DNA from: Bursaphelenchus xylophilus
Lineage: Eukaryota; Nematoda; Chromadorea; Rhabditida; Aphelenchoididae
DNA: 64,000 bases
Assembly (NCBI GenBank): GCA_904066235.2
Contig: CAJFCV020000005.1
Span: 868,001-932,000 of the forward strand
Direction of reading: 5' to 3'
Both the position numbers and the translations under genes were made by a program. Below, piece by piece: positions 53,725 through 63,729 of the stretch. How positions within the stretch are numbered: position 1 is the first letter of the stretch; each line of letters begins with the position of its first letter. The notes beneath the pieces are model-generated. The model was not told the origin of the DNA. It worked only from the letters and a program-made list of their open reading frames with translations, and made no database searches.

Positions 53725-55640
53725 AAACATCGCCGGAAAAGGATGTGTTCATGAAGAGAAGCTTGCTTTTCGTGTCCTAGAAACCCCCGAAAAATGCTGG
53801 GATATTAGCATAAAACGAGGGGAAGTCTGCACGAATAAATTTCCGATGTTTCGGGCCAAATGACTTTTTGTAATAAGAAAACGTACTCAATCTGGGACTG
53901 GAAAGAATTTTATGATCTTCAGAATAGATGGATCTGCGAGAAAGAGAACTTACAAAGGTAAAAATTGACAAAACGGTAGAAAATTTTAAGTTTTCAGGCT
54001 ATTTTTTGAAAAAATTTTAATTTCTTGATGTGCAATGTCTGGATTTTCGTCAAATTTGGCACACATTCTCCAAAGAAGACTCAAATCATTCCCTGAAAAT
54101 TTCGGCAAGCGCTTTGCATCCATTGTCAAGATATTCTCCAAAATTTTAGAGGGAATGTAAAAAGAGGAGAGACGATCAGAGAAAAAACCTTTTTTTCGGC
54201 TATAACTTTTTGAATCCTACAGGGAAAAAACTAAATTTTTTGCAGAAATGTCATGCACTTCTCTTGTAATCAAGCACGATTATTTCAAATCAAAAAAAAA
54301 AACAAAACAATTCGAAATTTTTGCATTGATCCAAATTGATGACCAAATTTTTTTTTTATTTTTTCAAATTTTCAAATTCACTTACACTGACAATTTTTTC
54401 AATAGCAAAAGTAAAATTCACAGCCCTGAAGGCCCAAAAATTTCAAATATTTTGTAGTTTAGAGGTGTTTGGCCGGTCTTTGCACTGCATTTAAAAAAAG
54501 TTCCCTCCAAGTAGGCGGAATTTCAAATTTGAAAAAATCCTCTTTCTTGCTGAATAATAACCCTTCGAAAAAACGCTTTCAGAAAGCAGAAGGTACAGAC
54601 AAAAGAATACGGAGATGAGTTGTGGAGGACGAGCCGGGGTTGTTCTTTGTACTTGCAATTTATGGAGGAAGTTCTGAAGATTTGGCAAGGCTAATTCTCA
54701 AACTGCAATGTTCGGATTTTCTTTTAATTTTGCACACATTTTTGATATAGACTAGATATCTATTCCTAAAAGTTTTAGCTTGCGCTTTGCAGGGACAGCC
54801 GAGATATTCAACAATATATTGAGAGAGTATGCGAAATGCGGAGTGCGGTAAGAGGAAAAACTCTTTTTTGGCCATATCCTTGACAGTTTTGTGTGGAAAA
54901 GATTGATTTTATGTGAAAGTACTACATTCTACTGTAGAAATACGTATGAAACTTTACATGCCAAAATTCGCAAAAAAAATTCGAAATTTTTCAAAATATC
55001 GGCCTAAAATTTGCTCTCGTTTCTGCAAGGCGCGAGCTGAAAGTTTCAGGAATTGATATGTGGCCTATGCATGGACATGCGTGCAAGATCTAAAGAAAAT
55101 CTGAGCCCCACACTTGTGGTAGTTCGATTGTAAAAAAGCAAAATTTTGGTTTAACGATGACAAAAATTCAATTTTTAGGCTATTTTGAGGTGAAAAAATA
55201 TTATTATGAGCCAGCTGAAAACGAGTTGAAATTTTTTTATACAAAAATACATACAAAATAATGAAAAAATTTAGTTGTTCCAAAGCAGAGTTATTGTTTG
55301 TAAACCGTTTAGTAATGAAAATCGCACAAGGCATAACCAGTCAAACAATAGCCCATCCTAAACCGGTGAGCGTAACAACATTCCGGACGCCGTGGGGACC
55401 CTGGCAATGAAATAAAATATGATTTTGAGCTGAAACAGTACAACAAATATGCAAAATATTGAAAGATTCTCAATTGGTCGTTTTTTCGAAATGGCCCTTG
55501 TTATGAGAAGCCTCAATCTTCCAGGACGAATTGCCAAAGCTTTTTACATTCGTTTATTTGTATATAGAAAATGACATAAAACATTTCACAATAATTAAAA
55601 ATTCAACTTGTGGGAGTACGATTTTGGAAAATTGCTCTTT
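53725..55640. other. Intergenic with two family D copies
   Basis: Family D copies at about 54000-54250 and 54680-55110. Frames in between (for example 54248-54457) are low-complexity. The stretch 55495-55640 is duplicated at 58945-59085 as part of the peptide-gene 3' region. Confidence 0.45.
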
Positions 55641-55650
55641 GTTTTCGGCC

Positions 55651-56240
55651 TTAATCACACCAGGCTCCACTCCACCAATGACAATGGCCAGTCTTTAGGC
55701 CATGCGTTCTGCAACACTCTCTAACATCGAGTGACCCTCTACAGTAAATGTCGCACGGAGGCATTCTAATAGAGCCGGGAAAGGCGAGTTCGTGTTCAGC
55801 GGCTGAAATAAAACAGGATTTTGAGCTGAAATAGTAACAATCTACCGGTCAAATTATGTGGCTTTTGGGTGGTGGGACGTGGGCTGCGAGTTGCATTCCG
55901 ATGGAGGTCATCATCAACAAGATCCTCGGCTGGAATGAGTGTAAAAGTTGAGGGGATTACAGAGATACACTTCTAGATTACCAATCACCTTACCATGGAC
56001 AGTATACGGCTTTTGAGTGGTACTTGGAGGTCTTGGCTTGCGAGTAATGTTCTTGTCAAGGCCCTCTTCAACGAGCTCGATAACTGGAAGTTGTAAAATG
56101 CAATGTTTTGAGAAACCAACTAACCTACCTTGGGAATTATGAGGCTTATACGTTGTAGTTGGACGACCCGGCTTGTGAGTGGTCGGCGGAGCAGCCAAAG
56201 CTACAGTAACTGAAAGAATGAGGAGGAGAAGAGAACGCAT
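55651..56240 (-). CDS. Secreted Pro-rich, six-Cys peptide precursor (copy 1)
   Basis: Exons 56240-56129, 56083-55994, 55929-55846 and 55802-55651, all split in phase 1, encode 145 residues. Signal peptide MRSLLLLILSVTVALA. Exons 1-3 each end in a Lys/Pro/Thr module (HKPGRPTTTYKPHN, TRKPRPPSTTQKPY, TRSPRPTTQKPHN) with a split Gly or Ala codon at each join. Exon 4 carries six Cys: CDIYC, ECC, GHC and a C-terminal WC. The Pro-rich modules resemble proline-rich antimicrobial peptides, and the tail a disulphide-knotted peptide. Neither family is proven, so a defence role is only a hypothesis. It differs from copy 2 at several residues (CRGSLD versus CTGGLD), so both copies appear intact. TATA box at 56295-56301. 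Confidence 0.75.
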
Positions 56241-56294
56241 TTCCAATGGGATGCAGGAGTTGTTGGATGATGATGTGGAGTAAGAACCTGCTCG

Positions 56295-56301
56295 TTTTAT
56301 A
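56295..56301 (-). promoter_or_regulatory. TATA box, peptide copy 1
   Basis: TATAAAA on the minus strand within GTATAAAACGAG, 55 bp upstream of ATG 56240. Mirrors the TATA box of copy 2. Confidence 0.55.
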
Positions 56302-56519
56302 CTTTTGAGGGCCTTATCAGTACCCGAGTTCTCAGCAACAAATACCGGATCTGTATTTACGAACATACGAATATTTTTTTGCCCGTTTCCGGGTGGAATT
56401 ACGATTGTGGTGTTTATTTCTTATCAGCGAATGTTTCGTTTGTCGTGGAATGCCGGAAAAATGTCTGGAGTCGAGTAGACATTCGTTTTTGACAAAATTT
56501 ACAATTTTGAAAAGCCAAA

Positions 56520-56910
56520 GTCTTCGCAATGCCCACAAGCACATTCACGAATATATTCACCCTGCATAAAAAATGTGTCCAACACAACTGCCGGACATTC
56601 CAAAATTTCACTTTTCAGCCACACTTCATGAGCCGAAAATACAACTAACCTCAAGTTAGGCTGTATATAGCAACTCAAGCACCTTTCAAACTGCAGCTAA
56701 GAAGATCACTAACAACTTTTGGTCTGGGGTAACAACTCTCCCGAGATTTTTCTCTGCTTCTCTAGCTCTCTCTCTTTAGCGTTCACTCCTTTGCGACTTC
56801 TTTAGTGGTGCTAAATAGCCGAGTACGAAAATGGCATTGCGTCCGATCTGACAAGTTGAGCAACGGTGCTCTTGATGGCGCGAGTTCGATTCCATCTGTT
56901 TTTTTTGTTT
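56520..56910 (+). repeat. Dispersed repeat with tRNA-like head, copy 2
   Basis: Homologous, in inverse, to 35455-35840. The head at the right end reads GATCTGACAAGTTGAGCAAC, AGTTCGATTCC (B-box-like), then a run of eight T, a plausible Pol III terminator. It lies between the two divergent peptide genes. Confidence 0.6.
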
Positions 56911-57065
56911 CTTTTTCAATTTTCCGACGAAACATTCGCTGATAAGAAGTAAACACCACAATCGTAATTCCTTCCGGAAACTAACAAAGGAATATTCGTA
57001 TATGTTCGTGAATACAGATCCGGCATTTCTTGCTGAAACTCGGATACTGATAAGACTTTGAAAAG

Positions 57066-57072
57066 TATAAAA
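57066..57072 (+). promoter_or_regulatory. TATA box, peptide copy 2
   Basis: TATAAAA within GTATAAAACGAG, 59 bp upstream of ATG 57131. The surrounding promoter sequence is an inverted duplicate of copy 1's. Confidence 0.55.
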
Positions 57073-57130
57073 CGAGTGAACTTGTACTTGCCTCACATCA
57101 TCATCCAACAACTCCTGTATCCCATTGGAA

Positions 57131-57720
57131 ATGCGTTCTCTCCTCCTCCTCATTCTTTCTATTACCGTAGCCTTGGCTGCTCCGCCGACCACTCACAAGC
57201 CAGGCCGTCCAACTACAACGTATAAGCCTCATAATTCCGAAGGTAAGTTGGTGGATTGCTCGAAACATTGCATTTTACAACTTTCAGTTAACGAGCTCGT
57301 TGAGGAGGGCCTTCACAAGAACATTACTCGCAAGCCAAGACCTCCAAGTACCACTCAAAAGCCGTATACTGTCCATGGTAAGGTGATTGGTAATCTAGAA
57401 GTGTATCTCTGTAATCCCCTCAACTTTTACACTCATTCCAGCCGAGGATCTTGTTGATGATGACCTCCATCGGAATGCAACTCGCAGCCCACGTCCCACC
57501 ACCCAAAAGCCACATAATTTGACCGGTAGATTGTTACTATTTCAGCTCAAAATCCTGTTTTATTTCAGCCGCTGAACACGAACTCGCCTTTCCCGGCTCC
57601 ATTCGAATGCCCCCGTGCGACATTTACTGTACAGGGGGACTGGATGTGAGGGAATGCTGCAGAACGCACGGCCTAAAGACTGGCCATTGTCATTGGTGGA
57701 GTGGAGCCTGGTGTGACTAA
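57131..57720 (+). CDS. Secreted Pro-rich, six-Cys peptide precursor (copy 2)
   Basis: Exons 57131-57242, 57288-57377, 57442-57525 and 57569-57720 (145 residues), with the same exon lengths and phase-1 introns as copy 1. Signal peptide MRSLLLLILSITVALA; Pro-rich modules in exons 1-3; six cysteines at residues 112, 116, 125, 126, 136 and 144 (C-x3-C-x8-CC-x9-C-x7-C), ending in WWSGAWCD. The spacing does not match a cysteine pattern I know well. Introns are 45-64 bp. It is one arm of an inverted duplication that includes promoter and introns. Degraded relatives lie at 58108-58212 and 59065-59168. No toxin or antimicrobial function is shown by the sequence alone. Confidence 0.75.
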
Positions 57721-57839
57721 GGCACAAAAACAATGACCGATGTCAGAAATTCATACTCCCACATATTTTAATTATACATTTGTGAAGGTCTTTATGTCGT
57801 TTGCTCAAATAAAAGAGTTTAAAAATGTTTTGGCAATTC

Positions 57840-58075
57840 TCCCTCCAAGTGATCAAAGTGCGACGCTCAGATTTTGATAAAACTTGACATAAGAATAGCA
57901 GGTCGCAATTTGCAAAGGCTCTACCGTAGACAGTGACGTGTTCACAAAAAAAAATTATTTTTTTCTGCACGAAACTGGAAAAGACATGGCAAAAAAGCGC
58001 CTTTCTCTCTAACCGCTCTCCCCATTTCGTGTGTTCTCTATCTTGGGCTGTGCTTGATGTGCATGCAAAGCGCAA
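57840..58075. repeat. Repeat family D copy
   Basis: AAAGTGCGACGCTCAG, TTTTGATAAAACTTGAC and TCTCTAACCGCTCTCC in family order. Confidence 0.6.
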
Positions 58076-58107
58076 AGAACCCTCCCCTTATTAGCACTGC
58101 GACTTAA

Positions 58108-58212
58108 AAATGCGTTTGTTTTTGTCTGGGTTCCGCTTATAGTCATCGTCTTGGCAGCACCGCCATCCACTCAGAAGACACGTCGAACTGCAACGATAAC
58201 TGCCTTCAAGGT
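58108..58212 (+). pseudogene. Degraded exon 1 of the Pro-rich peptide family
   Basis: ATGCG at 58110 is followed in another frame by VPLIVIVLAAPPSTQKTRRT, matching the paralogues' VALAAPPTTHKPGRPT. The ATG frame hits a stop within about 11 codons, so a frameshift separates start and signal peptide. No further exons follow; a family A MITE begins at 58268. Confidence 0.55.
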
Positions 58213-58267
58213 CCGTAATATCACTGGAAAGTAGAGTTTATAGTATTGTTGGCTGATATCTATGTCG

Positions 58268-58405
58268 TATGAGTCTGTCGGGAAAATAATAAGCACTCTA
58301 TCGCATCCAAAATCGCAACGCCGCCGAGAAAATCAAGTTGGTTTTGACTTCAGCGACGCGATTGACGCAGCGACACTGCGCTCTCATTTTCCCGACAGAC
58401 TGATA
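58268..58405. mobile_element. MITE family A copy 8
   Basis: TA-flanked; TGAGTCTGTCGGGAAAATAA left, TCATTTTCCCGACAGACTGA right. Confidence 0.8.
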
Positions 58406-58489
58406 GACTTTTAATATTAAAAAATGTCACTTTATGAAAATTTTAACTGATTTTTTAAAGGTTGCAAAATTCTTAATTTGACGTACTAA

Positions 58490-58930
58490 CAAGGGAAGTA
58501 CTCCAAGTGCGACGCTCAGATTTTCTTTAAATTTTGAACACACGTCGGGTATGGACCAAGTATCAATTCCTGAAAGTTTTAGCTCGCGCGTTACAGGCGC
58601 CGCCGAGATATTGAACGATTTATGCCGCCGAGAGAGCACGCTGAACGTGGAGAGCGGTCAGAGAGAAAAACGGGTTTTGGCCATAACTTTTGCAGTTTCG
58701 TGGGGAAAAAATTGATTTTTTGTAAAAACATTGTCCTTTACGGTAGAAATAGGCATGAAAATTTTCGTGCCCAAATTCGACAAAAAGTCCTAAATTTTCG
58801 CCGACTTTCGATCTAAAAATCTCGGTTGTTTCTGCAAAGCTACGATTCTCGCATATATCTTAGAAAACATTATTCTAAATTTGTGCCAAGTTTCATCAAA
58901 ATCTGAGCGTCGCACTTGGAGTACTTCCCC
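58490..58930. repeat. Repeat family D, both halves
   Basis: Starts GAAGTACTCCAAGTGCGACG and ends CGTCGCACTTGGAGTACTTC, a clean inverted pair around GAGAGCGGTCAGAGAG. It shows that family D is a full terminal-inverted-repeat element of about 440 bp with GGAAGTAC-like ends. Confidence 0.7.
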
Positions 58931-59064
58931 TGTAAGTTTCAGTAGAAAGTGATCTTCAGAAGCTTCAATCTTCAAGGACAAATTGCCAAAGCTTTTTGTA
59001 TTCTTTTATCCGAAGAAAGCGACATAAAACATTTCATTATAATTAAAAATTCAACATGTGGGAG

Positions 59065-59168
59065 TATGATTTTGGAAAATTGCTCTTTGTTTTGGGCCTC
59101 AATCACACCAGGCTCCACTCCACCAATGACAATGGCCAGTCTTTAGGCCGTGCGTTCTGCAACACTCT
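59065..59168 (-). pseudogene. Truncated last exon of the Pro-rich peptide family
   Basis: Minus-strand frame CCRTHGLKTGHCHWW to GAWCD and a stop at about 59098-59100, nearly identical to copy 1. It is cut off at 59168 by a foldback element. The downstream side (58945-59065) matches copy 1's 3' flank. Confidence 0.7.
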
Positions 59169-59668
59169 CAGTGGACCAATTTACGCTCTTCCAAAAAAAT
59201 ATTAATGCTGGCGGTACACAGAATACACACATATAAATTTGTAAATTTTCCTTTTACATTATGCAAATCATATGCAAATTTTTCTCTTGGTATTTAAGAT
59301 GCAAGATACGGAAAAAATTTTGATAACGTCATACGAAGCGTGGTTCCAGCATTAAAACTTTCTTAAAAATTTGCAAATTGGTTTACTGTGACAAAAGTTA
59401 TGACCAAAAAATTCTCGCCCACTGTTGCGCGGGCCATTACTCCTGATACAGCATACCAATTTACACCCTTCAAAAAACCCTTTGATGCTGAGAGCGTAAC
59501 AAACATGTCCAAATAAAGATTTTAATAAAAGACGAGCTTTAAGATACCAAGAACAAAATTTGCATATAATTTGCATAATTTAGAAGAAAAATTTACAAAT
59601 TTATATCCATGTATTCTGTGTACCACCAGCATTAATATTTTTTTGGAAGGGCGCAAATTGGTCCACTG
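59169..59668. mobile_element. Foldback element, about 500 bp
   Basis: CAGTGGACCAATTTACGCTC and its mirror GCGCAAATTGGTCCACTG; ATATTAATGCTGG and CCAGCATTAATAT pair inside, and GGTACACAGAATACA with TGTATTCTGTGTACC. It truncates the peptide relic at 59065-59168. Confidence 0.75.
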
Positions 59669-59829
59669 TATCAAAAGTTATGGCCCAAAATGTGCGGCCA
59701 AAGTCGATAAAAAGTCAGGTCACTCGAGTTACCACTCCTCTTTTTCTCTGCTCTCTCCGCTTTTTCTGTGATGCCGCTAACTGGAGTTGGTGCCCTTTTT
59801 GTACGTGAAACATCCCCCTGGAGCTACTA

Positions 59830-60110
59830 CAATGGCAGAGCTCAGATTTTTTTTTCATTTTTCTCCCACGTTTCGGGCATAGGCCACATATTAATCCCTG
59901 AAGATTTTAGCTCGCGCTTTTCAGGGACAGCCAAGATATTCAACAATGTATGGCGAGAGTATGCGAAATGCGGAGTGCGGTTAGAGAAAAAACACTTTTT
60001 GGCTATATCTTTACCAGTTTTGTGCGGAAAAAATTGATTTTTTGTGGAGATATCACATCTCTACGGTAGAAATAAGTGTGAAACTTGATATGCCTAAGTT
60101 TTTTGTTACA
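59830..60110. repeat. Repeat family D copy
   Basis: TTAGCTCGCGCTTTTCAGG, GCGAAATGCGGAGTGCGG and ACACTTTTTGGCTATATC in family order. Confidence 0.6.
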
Positions 60111-60939
60111 GCCCTACATTCGACTGCAGAAACACTGTTCTGCAGAAACAATCAGCTTTTTCAGACCAAAAGTTAGTCAAAGTCAACCAAATATATGTGC
60201 GTCACACAACATTTTCGTGCCTTTCTCAAGCTTTAAAAAATTTGTTCGACCAAATTGTTTCGAGATGTGGAGGCGGTAATTGGTCAATTAAGATGTTTTT
60301 CCTTGAAATTTGCGAAGACTGGCTCTTTCAAAAAATTTTTAGATCTTCAGAGGTCAATTTTTCGGATTTTTTGTTTATCAAAATCTTATTTTTGCAATTT
60401 TTTAATTTTAATTTTTTCCCGCAACTTTTGGCATAGTGTTTTAAGGCTTGGAAATCTAAAACGAAATCGATTTTTTTCAGGAAATTGACTTAAAACGGCC
60501 AAATTTTTGATTTGAAGCCATAATGTTTTGAATTTTCGAATTTCGCGCTAAATTTGGCATTGTGTTTCAAGGGGTGGAAATTTATGAAATCAATATTTCT
60601 AACCTCCTTATGTCAATTTAAACTTTGATAGTATGTTGTTTATCGTATTTCGCATATTTGCTGACTGTTTTTTTGTGTTTTTTTTTTGCAGAAATTTCAA
60701 ATTTCCCGCCAATTTTTTTTAAATTTAAAAAGCTACAAGAAATTGATTTTTTTGCAATCAAATGACACAAAAATCTTTTACATAACTTCATAATGCGTAT
60801 TTTACCATTTTCCTACCAAATCCGCTCAAAAATTTTGAATTTCAATTTTACCCGCCATTTTTGGCATTCTGAACTAGCCTCACAAAAGTGCAAAAATTTG
60901 TGTTATAATCGGTTCTTCGTCTCTTGCTAACATATTCAG
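60111..60939. other. Intergenic, no gene supported
   Basis: AT-rich; two family E blocks (AATTTCCCGCCAATTT at about 60701 and TTGGCATTCTGAAC at about 60860). Confidence 0.4.
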
Positions 60940-61019
60940 ACGACGAACACAAAGTTTTGCCGGTCGAGACAAGGTCTTCCGGTGGCTTGGAGAACAATAA
61001 AAACCCAAGTGCAAATTGA
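60940..61019 (+). CDS. Possible 3'-terminal exon, gene unidentified
   Basis: After CATATTCAG a hydrophilic frame (DDEHKVLPVETRSSGGLENN) ends at TGA 61017-61019. Only 26 codons and no upstream exon, so it is weak. Confidence 0.2.
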
Positions 61020-62180
61020 GTTAGAAAACGGGAGAGACCAAAAATTTTTGACAAGTTTTGAAGAACCGAAGGCCAGTGTTCTTCTATTTATGCGGTTTTG
61101 GATTTTTTGCATGGTATTTGATTGTTCTAGTGGTATTTCTTTTAGTTTTTTTGGTATTTTTGGTAAAAATTTGGTCCACCTAGGATTGCCTGATGATTTA
61201 GCATGCCGCCACTGCACGTCAAGAAAAAATAAAAGAAAAACGGGCGCCCAATGAAAAAGCCTAGAATTTTTTTTGGCATTCTGCCCGGTGCAAATCCGTT
61301 TTTGTCCAAATGGTTTGCAATATTTTGACATAAAGATTATTAGTAAATCACAAGATATTGATACCAATAGAAAGCTCGAGAGTTGCTTAAGCTAATAGAA
61401 CCAAAATATACCCATAATCATAGCATTTTGACAGTCTTCCAAGGCGAAGAAAACAACGTCTAAATAAAATCTTGTATCGACGATACCGAGTCAGAGAGAA
61501 CTGGAAGGGGGTATAGGCTCCACGTCAAAAAAATCCTTAAACTATTCTTCGAGTATCTACATCGGTCTCGTCCCGCTTGATGGGACAGTTTTTTTGATAT
61601 TCGGCCTTGAAATTTGCACTATTTTTAGCCTAGCTTGAACCGTGTTCAAAAAATGCGTTACGATGACACCCATTCAGAATGTGCCAGTGGTATAAAAAAC
61701 AGTTGTATACGACTACTAGTACTCTCTAGAGTTCCCATAAAAAAATTAGGTCAAACATTGTTGTTATGTGCGATTTGGATGACAGATTTTATGAATTTTT
61801 TTTCGCTGTGAGAACCTTTGCAATGCCCGGAATTTCTTGACGTGCACTGCCCTCTATTTTTTATTTTTCGTTGCAGGAGACAATTTAGAATCAAAATTTT
61901 ATATTTTCGCTCAAAATTTTGCGTCTCACCACGAAACCTTGATCTTTTGGCATTCTGCAACAACCACATTTTTTGGTTGTTTTTGACCTATTACTGCCCT
62001 AGGCACTGTTTTTTGCAATTTTTATGCAAATAACATTTCATACATTTCAGTCTCACCACGAAATCTTGAAATTTTGACATTCCGCAACAACTTCATTTTT
62101 TGGTCATTTTTGACCTATCACTGCCTTAGGCACCATTTTTTGTAATTTTTATTCATACTTTTCAGTCTCACCGCGAAATC
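61020..62180. other. Intergenic, no gene supported
   Basis: Family E blocks near 61270, 61930 and 62060-62180 (CTCACCACGAAA(C/T)CTTGA...TTGGCATTCTGCAAC). No coding exon recognised. Confidence 0.4.
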
Positions 62181-62183
62181 CTG

Positions 62184-63399
62184 GGGCCTGTTTCACTAAC
62201 ATAAAAATAAAAAAAAGAGAAGTAGGGGGGAGCGAGAGAGCATCGAAAACGCATTTGCGAGCAAGAGAAACCGGACGAAAAGCAGAAGTAGCCTACTTTT
62301 GCGGGAGTGACTTTTTACGTCCAAAACCGCGGTTCGCGGCAGTATTTTGGCCATAACTTTTTTATCAGTTGGTCTAGGAACACCCTTCAAAATTTACAAT
62401 GAAGCTGACAGTTTCAGCTATCACCAAGATTATTTTCATTGCTGTGGTGCCAAAACCCGTCCTTAAAAAAATCGTAAAGTACGCGTGCTTTAATTTTTGA
62501 GAAAACCGACTAAATTTGAGCTTAAAATTCCCATAACTTGGGAAAAACTTTTCGGATTGAAACTCTCCAAAAAACAACACATAGACTTTTTTAAGTAGTT
62601 TTAGACAATATGTGTTTTGAATTCCTTTTATAGCCCGGTGGACCGCTAATTTTACAGTAGTACGGCCAACCATCTCGTTTTTTCTTCTTCGCGGAATAAA
62701 AACGCATTTTTCTCACCAATTTTTATAAGAATAATTACAAATTTCACATCAGTGTGTAAAGACGTTTCTTAGCTACATTATGTTTTTTGAGGGGTGGCGA
62801 TATATCATAAATTGATAGAGTTACGGGCAATTAAATCAAGGTAACCTCCATTTTTGACCATAAAAAGTCGTTCCGAAAGGGGCGAACTTTTCCTCTTCCT
62901 TTGATTTGAGGGCTCTTTTTATGACAAAAATGGAGGTAAATTTGCCATAACTCAGCCATAATAAGACCTACAATTGGCCCTCTAAAAAAGCCTCATAGAA
63001 AAAAAGACGGGCTATCGACTGGTATAAATTAAAGCGTCAACATTTTGAAATTGACCGAGAAATAAAACATTTCGTATCTTCAGTGTAAATGTACTCTGTA
63101 CTTTAAGCTATATAGCTAATCTACTCTTGAAAATAAAACAACGAAATTTGGATATGTTGTAGTCTCAACCGTCAGCTTTATTTGGTTTTTTGAAGGGTGT
63201 TCCTATACCAATTGAGAAAAAAGTTATGGCCAAAATTCTGCGGCCAACTCCGGTTTTTGGACGTAAAAAGTCACTCCGAAAGAGAAGTAGGCTACTTCTG
63301 CTTTTCGTCCGGTTTCTCTCGCTCGCAAACGCGTTTTCGATGCTCTCTCGCTCCCCCCTACTTTTCATTTATTTATTTTTATGTTAGTGAAACAGGCCC
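62184..63399. mobile_element. Foldback element, PIF/Harbinger-like ends, about 1.2 kb
   Basis: GGGCCTGTTTCACTAACATA and TATGTTAGTGAAACAGGCCC ends with CTG repeated at 62181-62183 and 63400-63402. It interrupts a family E block whose two halves (CCGCGAAATCCTG and ATCTTTTGGCATTCCGCAAC) reunite if it is removed. Arms carry GGGGGGAGCGAGAGAGCATC and its mirror. The interior (about 62640-63090) is unique without a transposase. Confidence 0.75.
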
Positions 63400-63519
63400 C
63401 TGATCTTTTGGCATTCCGCAACAACCTCATATTTTTTTATCTTCGACCATTTTTCGACCAAAAATTGTATTTTCAAAACAAATCAATTTGCTAACGCACT
63501 CTTAGCCGCCTACGTTCAG

Positions 63520-63729
63520 ATGTCAACGTCCGAAAAATGCGCCTCCGTGTGCTCGGCCCGCATTTTCAGGGCCCAATTCATGGCGTTGAAAGTTGTTTTG
63601 GGGCGAATCCCCAGAGGGCAGCGCGGTTGGGAACTCAACTCAAGCCTCGAATTCGGCCCGGAAATCTCTCTGTTGCGTTTTTCCGGCGGTCAACTATTTA
63701 ATTTCGGGGTCGGAGATGATAATGTTTGA
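63520..63729 (+). CDS. Possible coding exon, unidentified
   Basis: After TACGTTCAG an ATG opens a 69-codon frame (MSTSEKCASVCSARIF, ELNSSLEFGPEISLL) ending TGA 63727-63729. The segment is GC-rich against its surroundings, typical of exons here. The minus strand also reads well (FNAMNWALKMRAEHTEAHF), so strand and gene are uncertain. Confidence 0.3.
   Translation: MSTSEKCASVCSARIFRAQFMALKVVLGRIPRGQRGWELNSSLEFGPEISLLRFSGGQLFNFGVGDDNV

Noticed and set aside
56776..57192. Minus-strand frame of 138 codons
   Set aside because: Antisense to the promoter and first exon of peptide copy 2 and to the tRNA-like repeat.
60936..61367. Minus-strand 143-codon frame
   Set aside because: No domain or splice support; rich in Phe, Lys and Asn as expected for AT-rich DNA.
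62196..63403. Short Arg/Leu/Phe-rich frames near both ends of the 1.2-kb foldback
   Set aside because: Mirror images caused by the inverted arms; no independent coding evidence.
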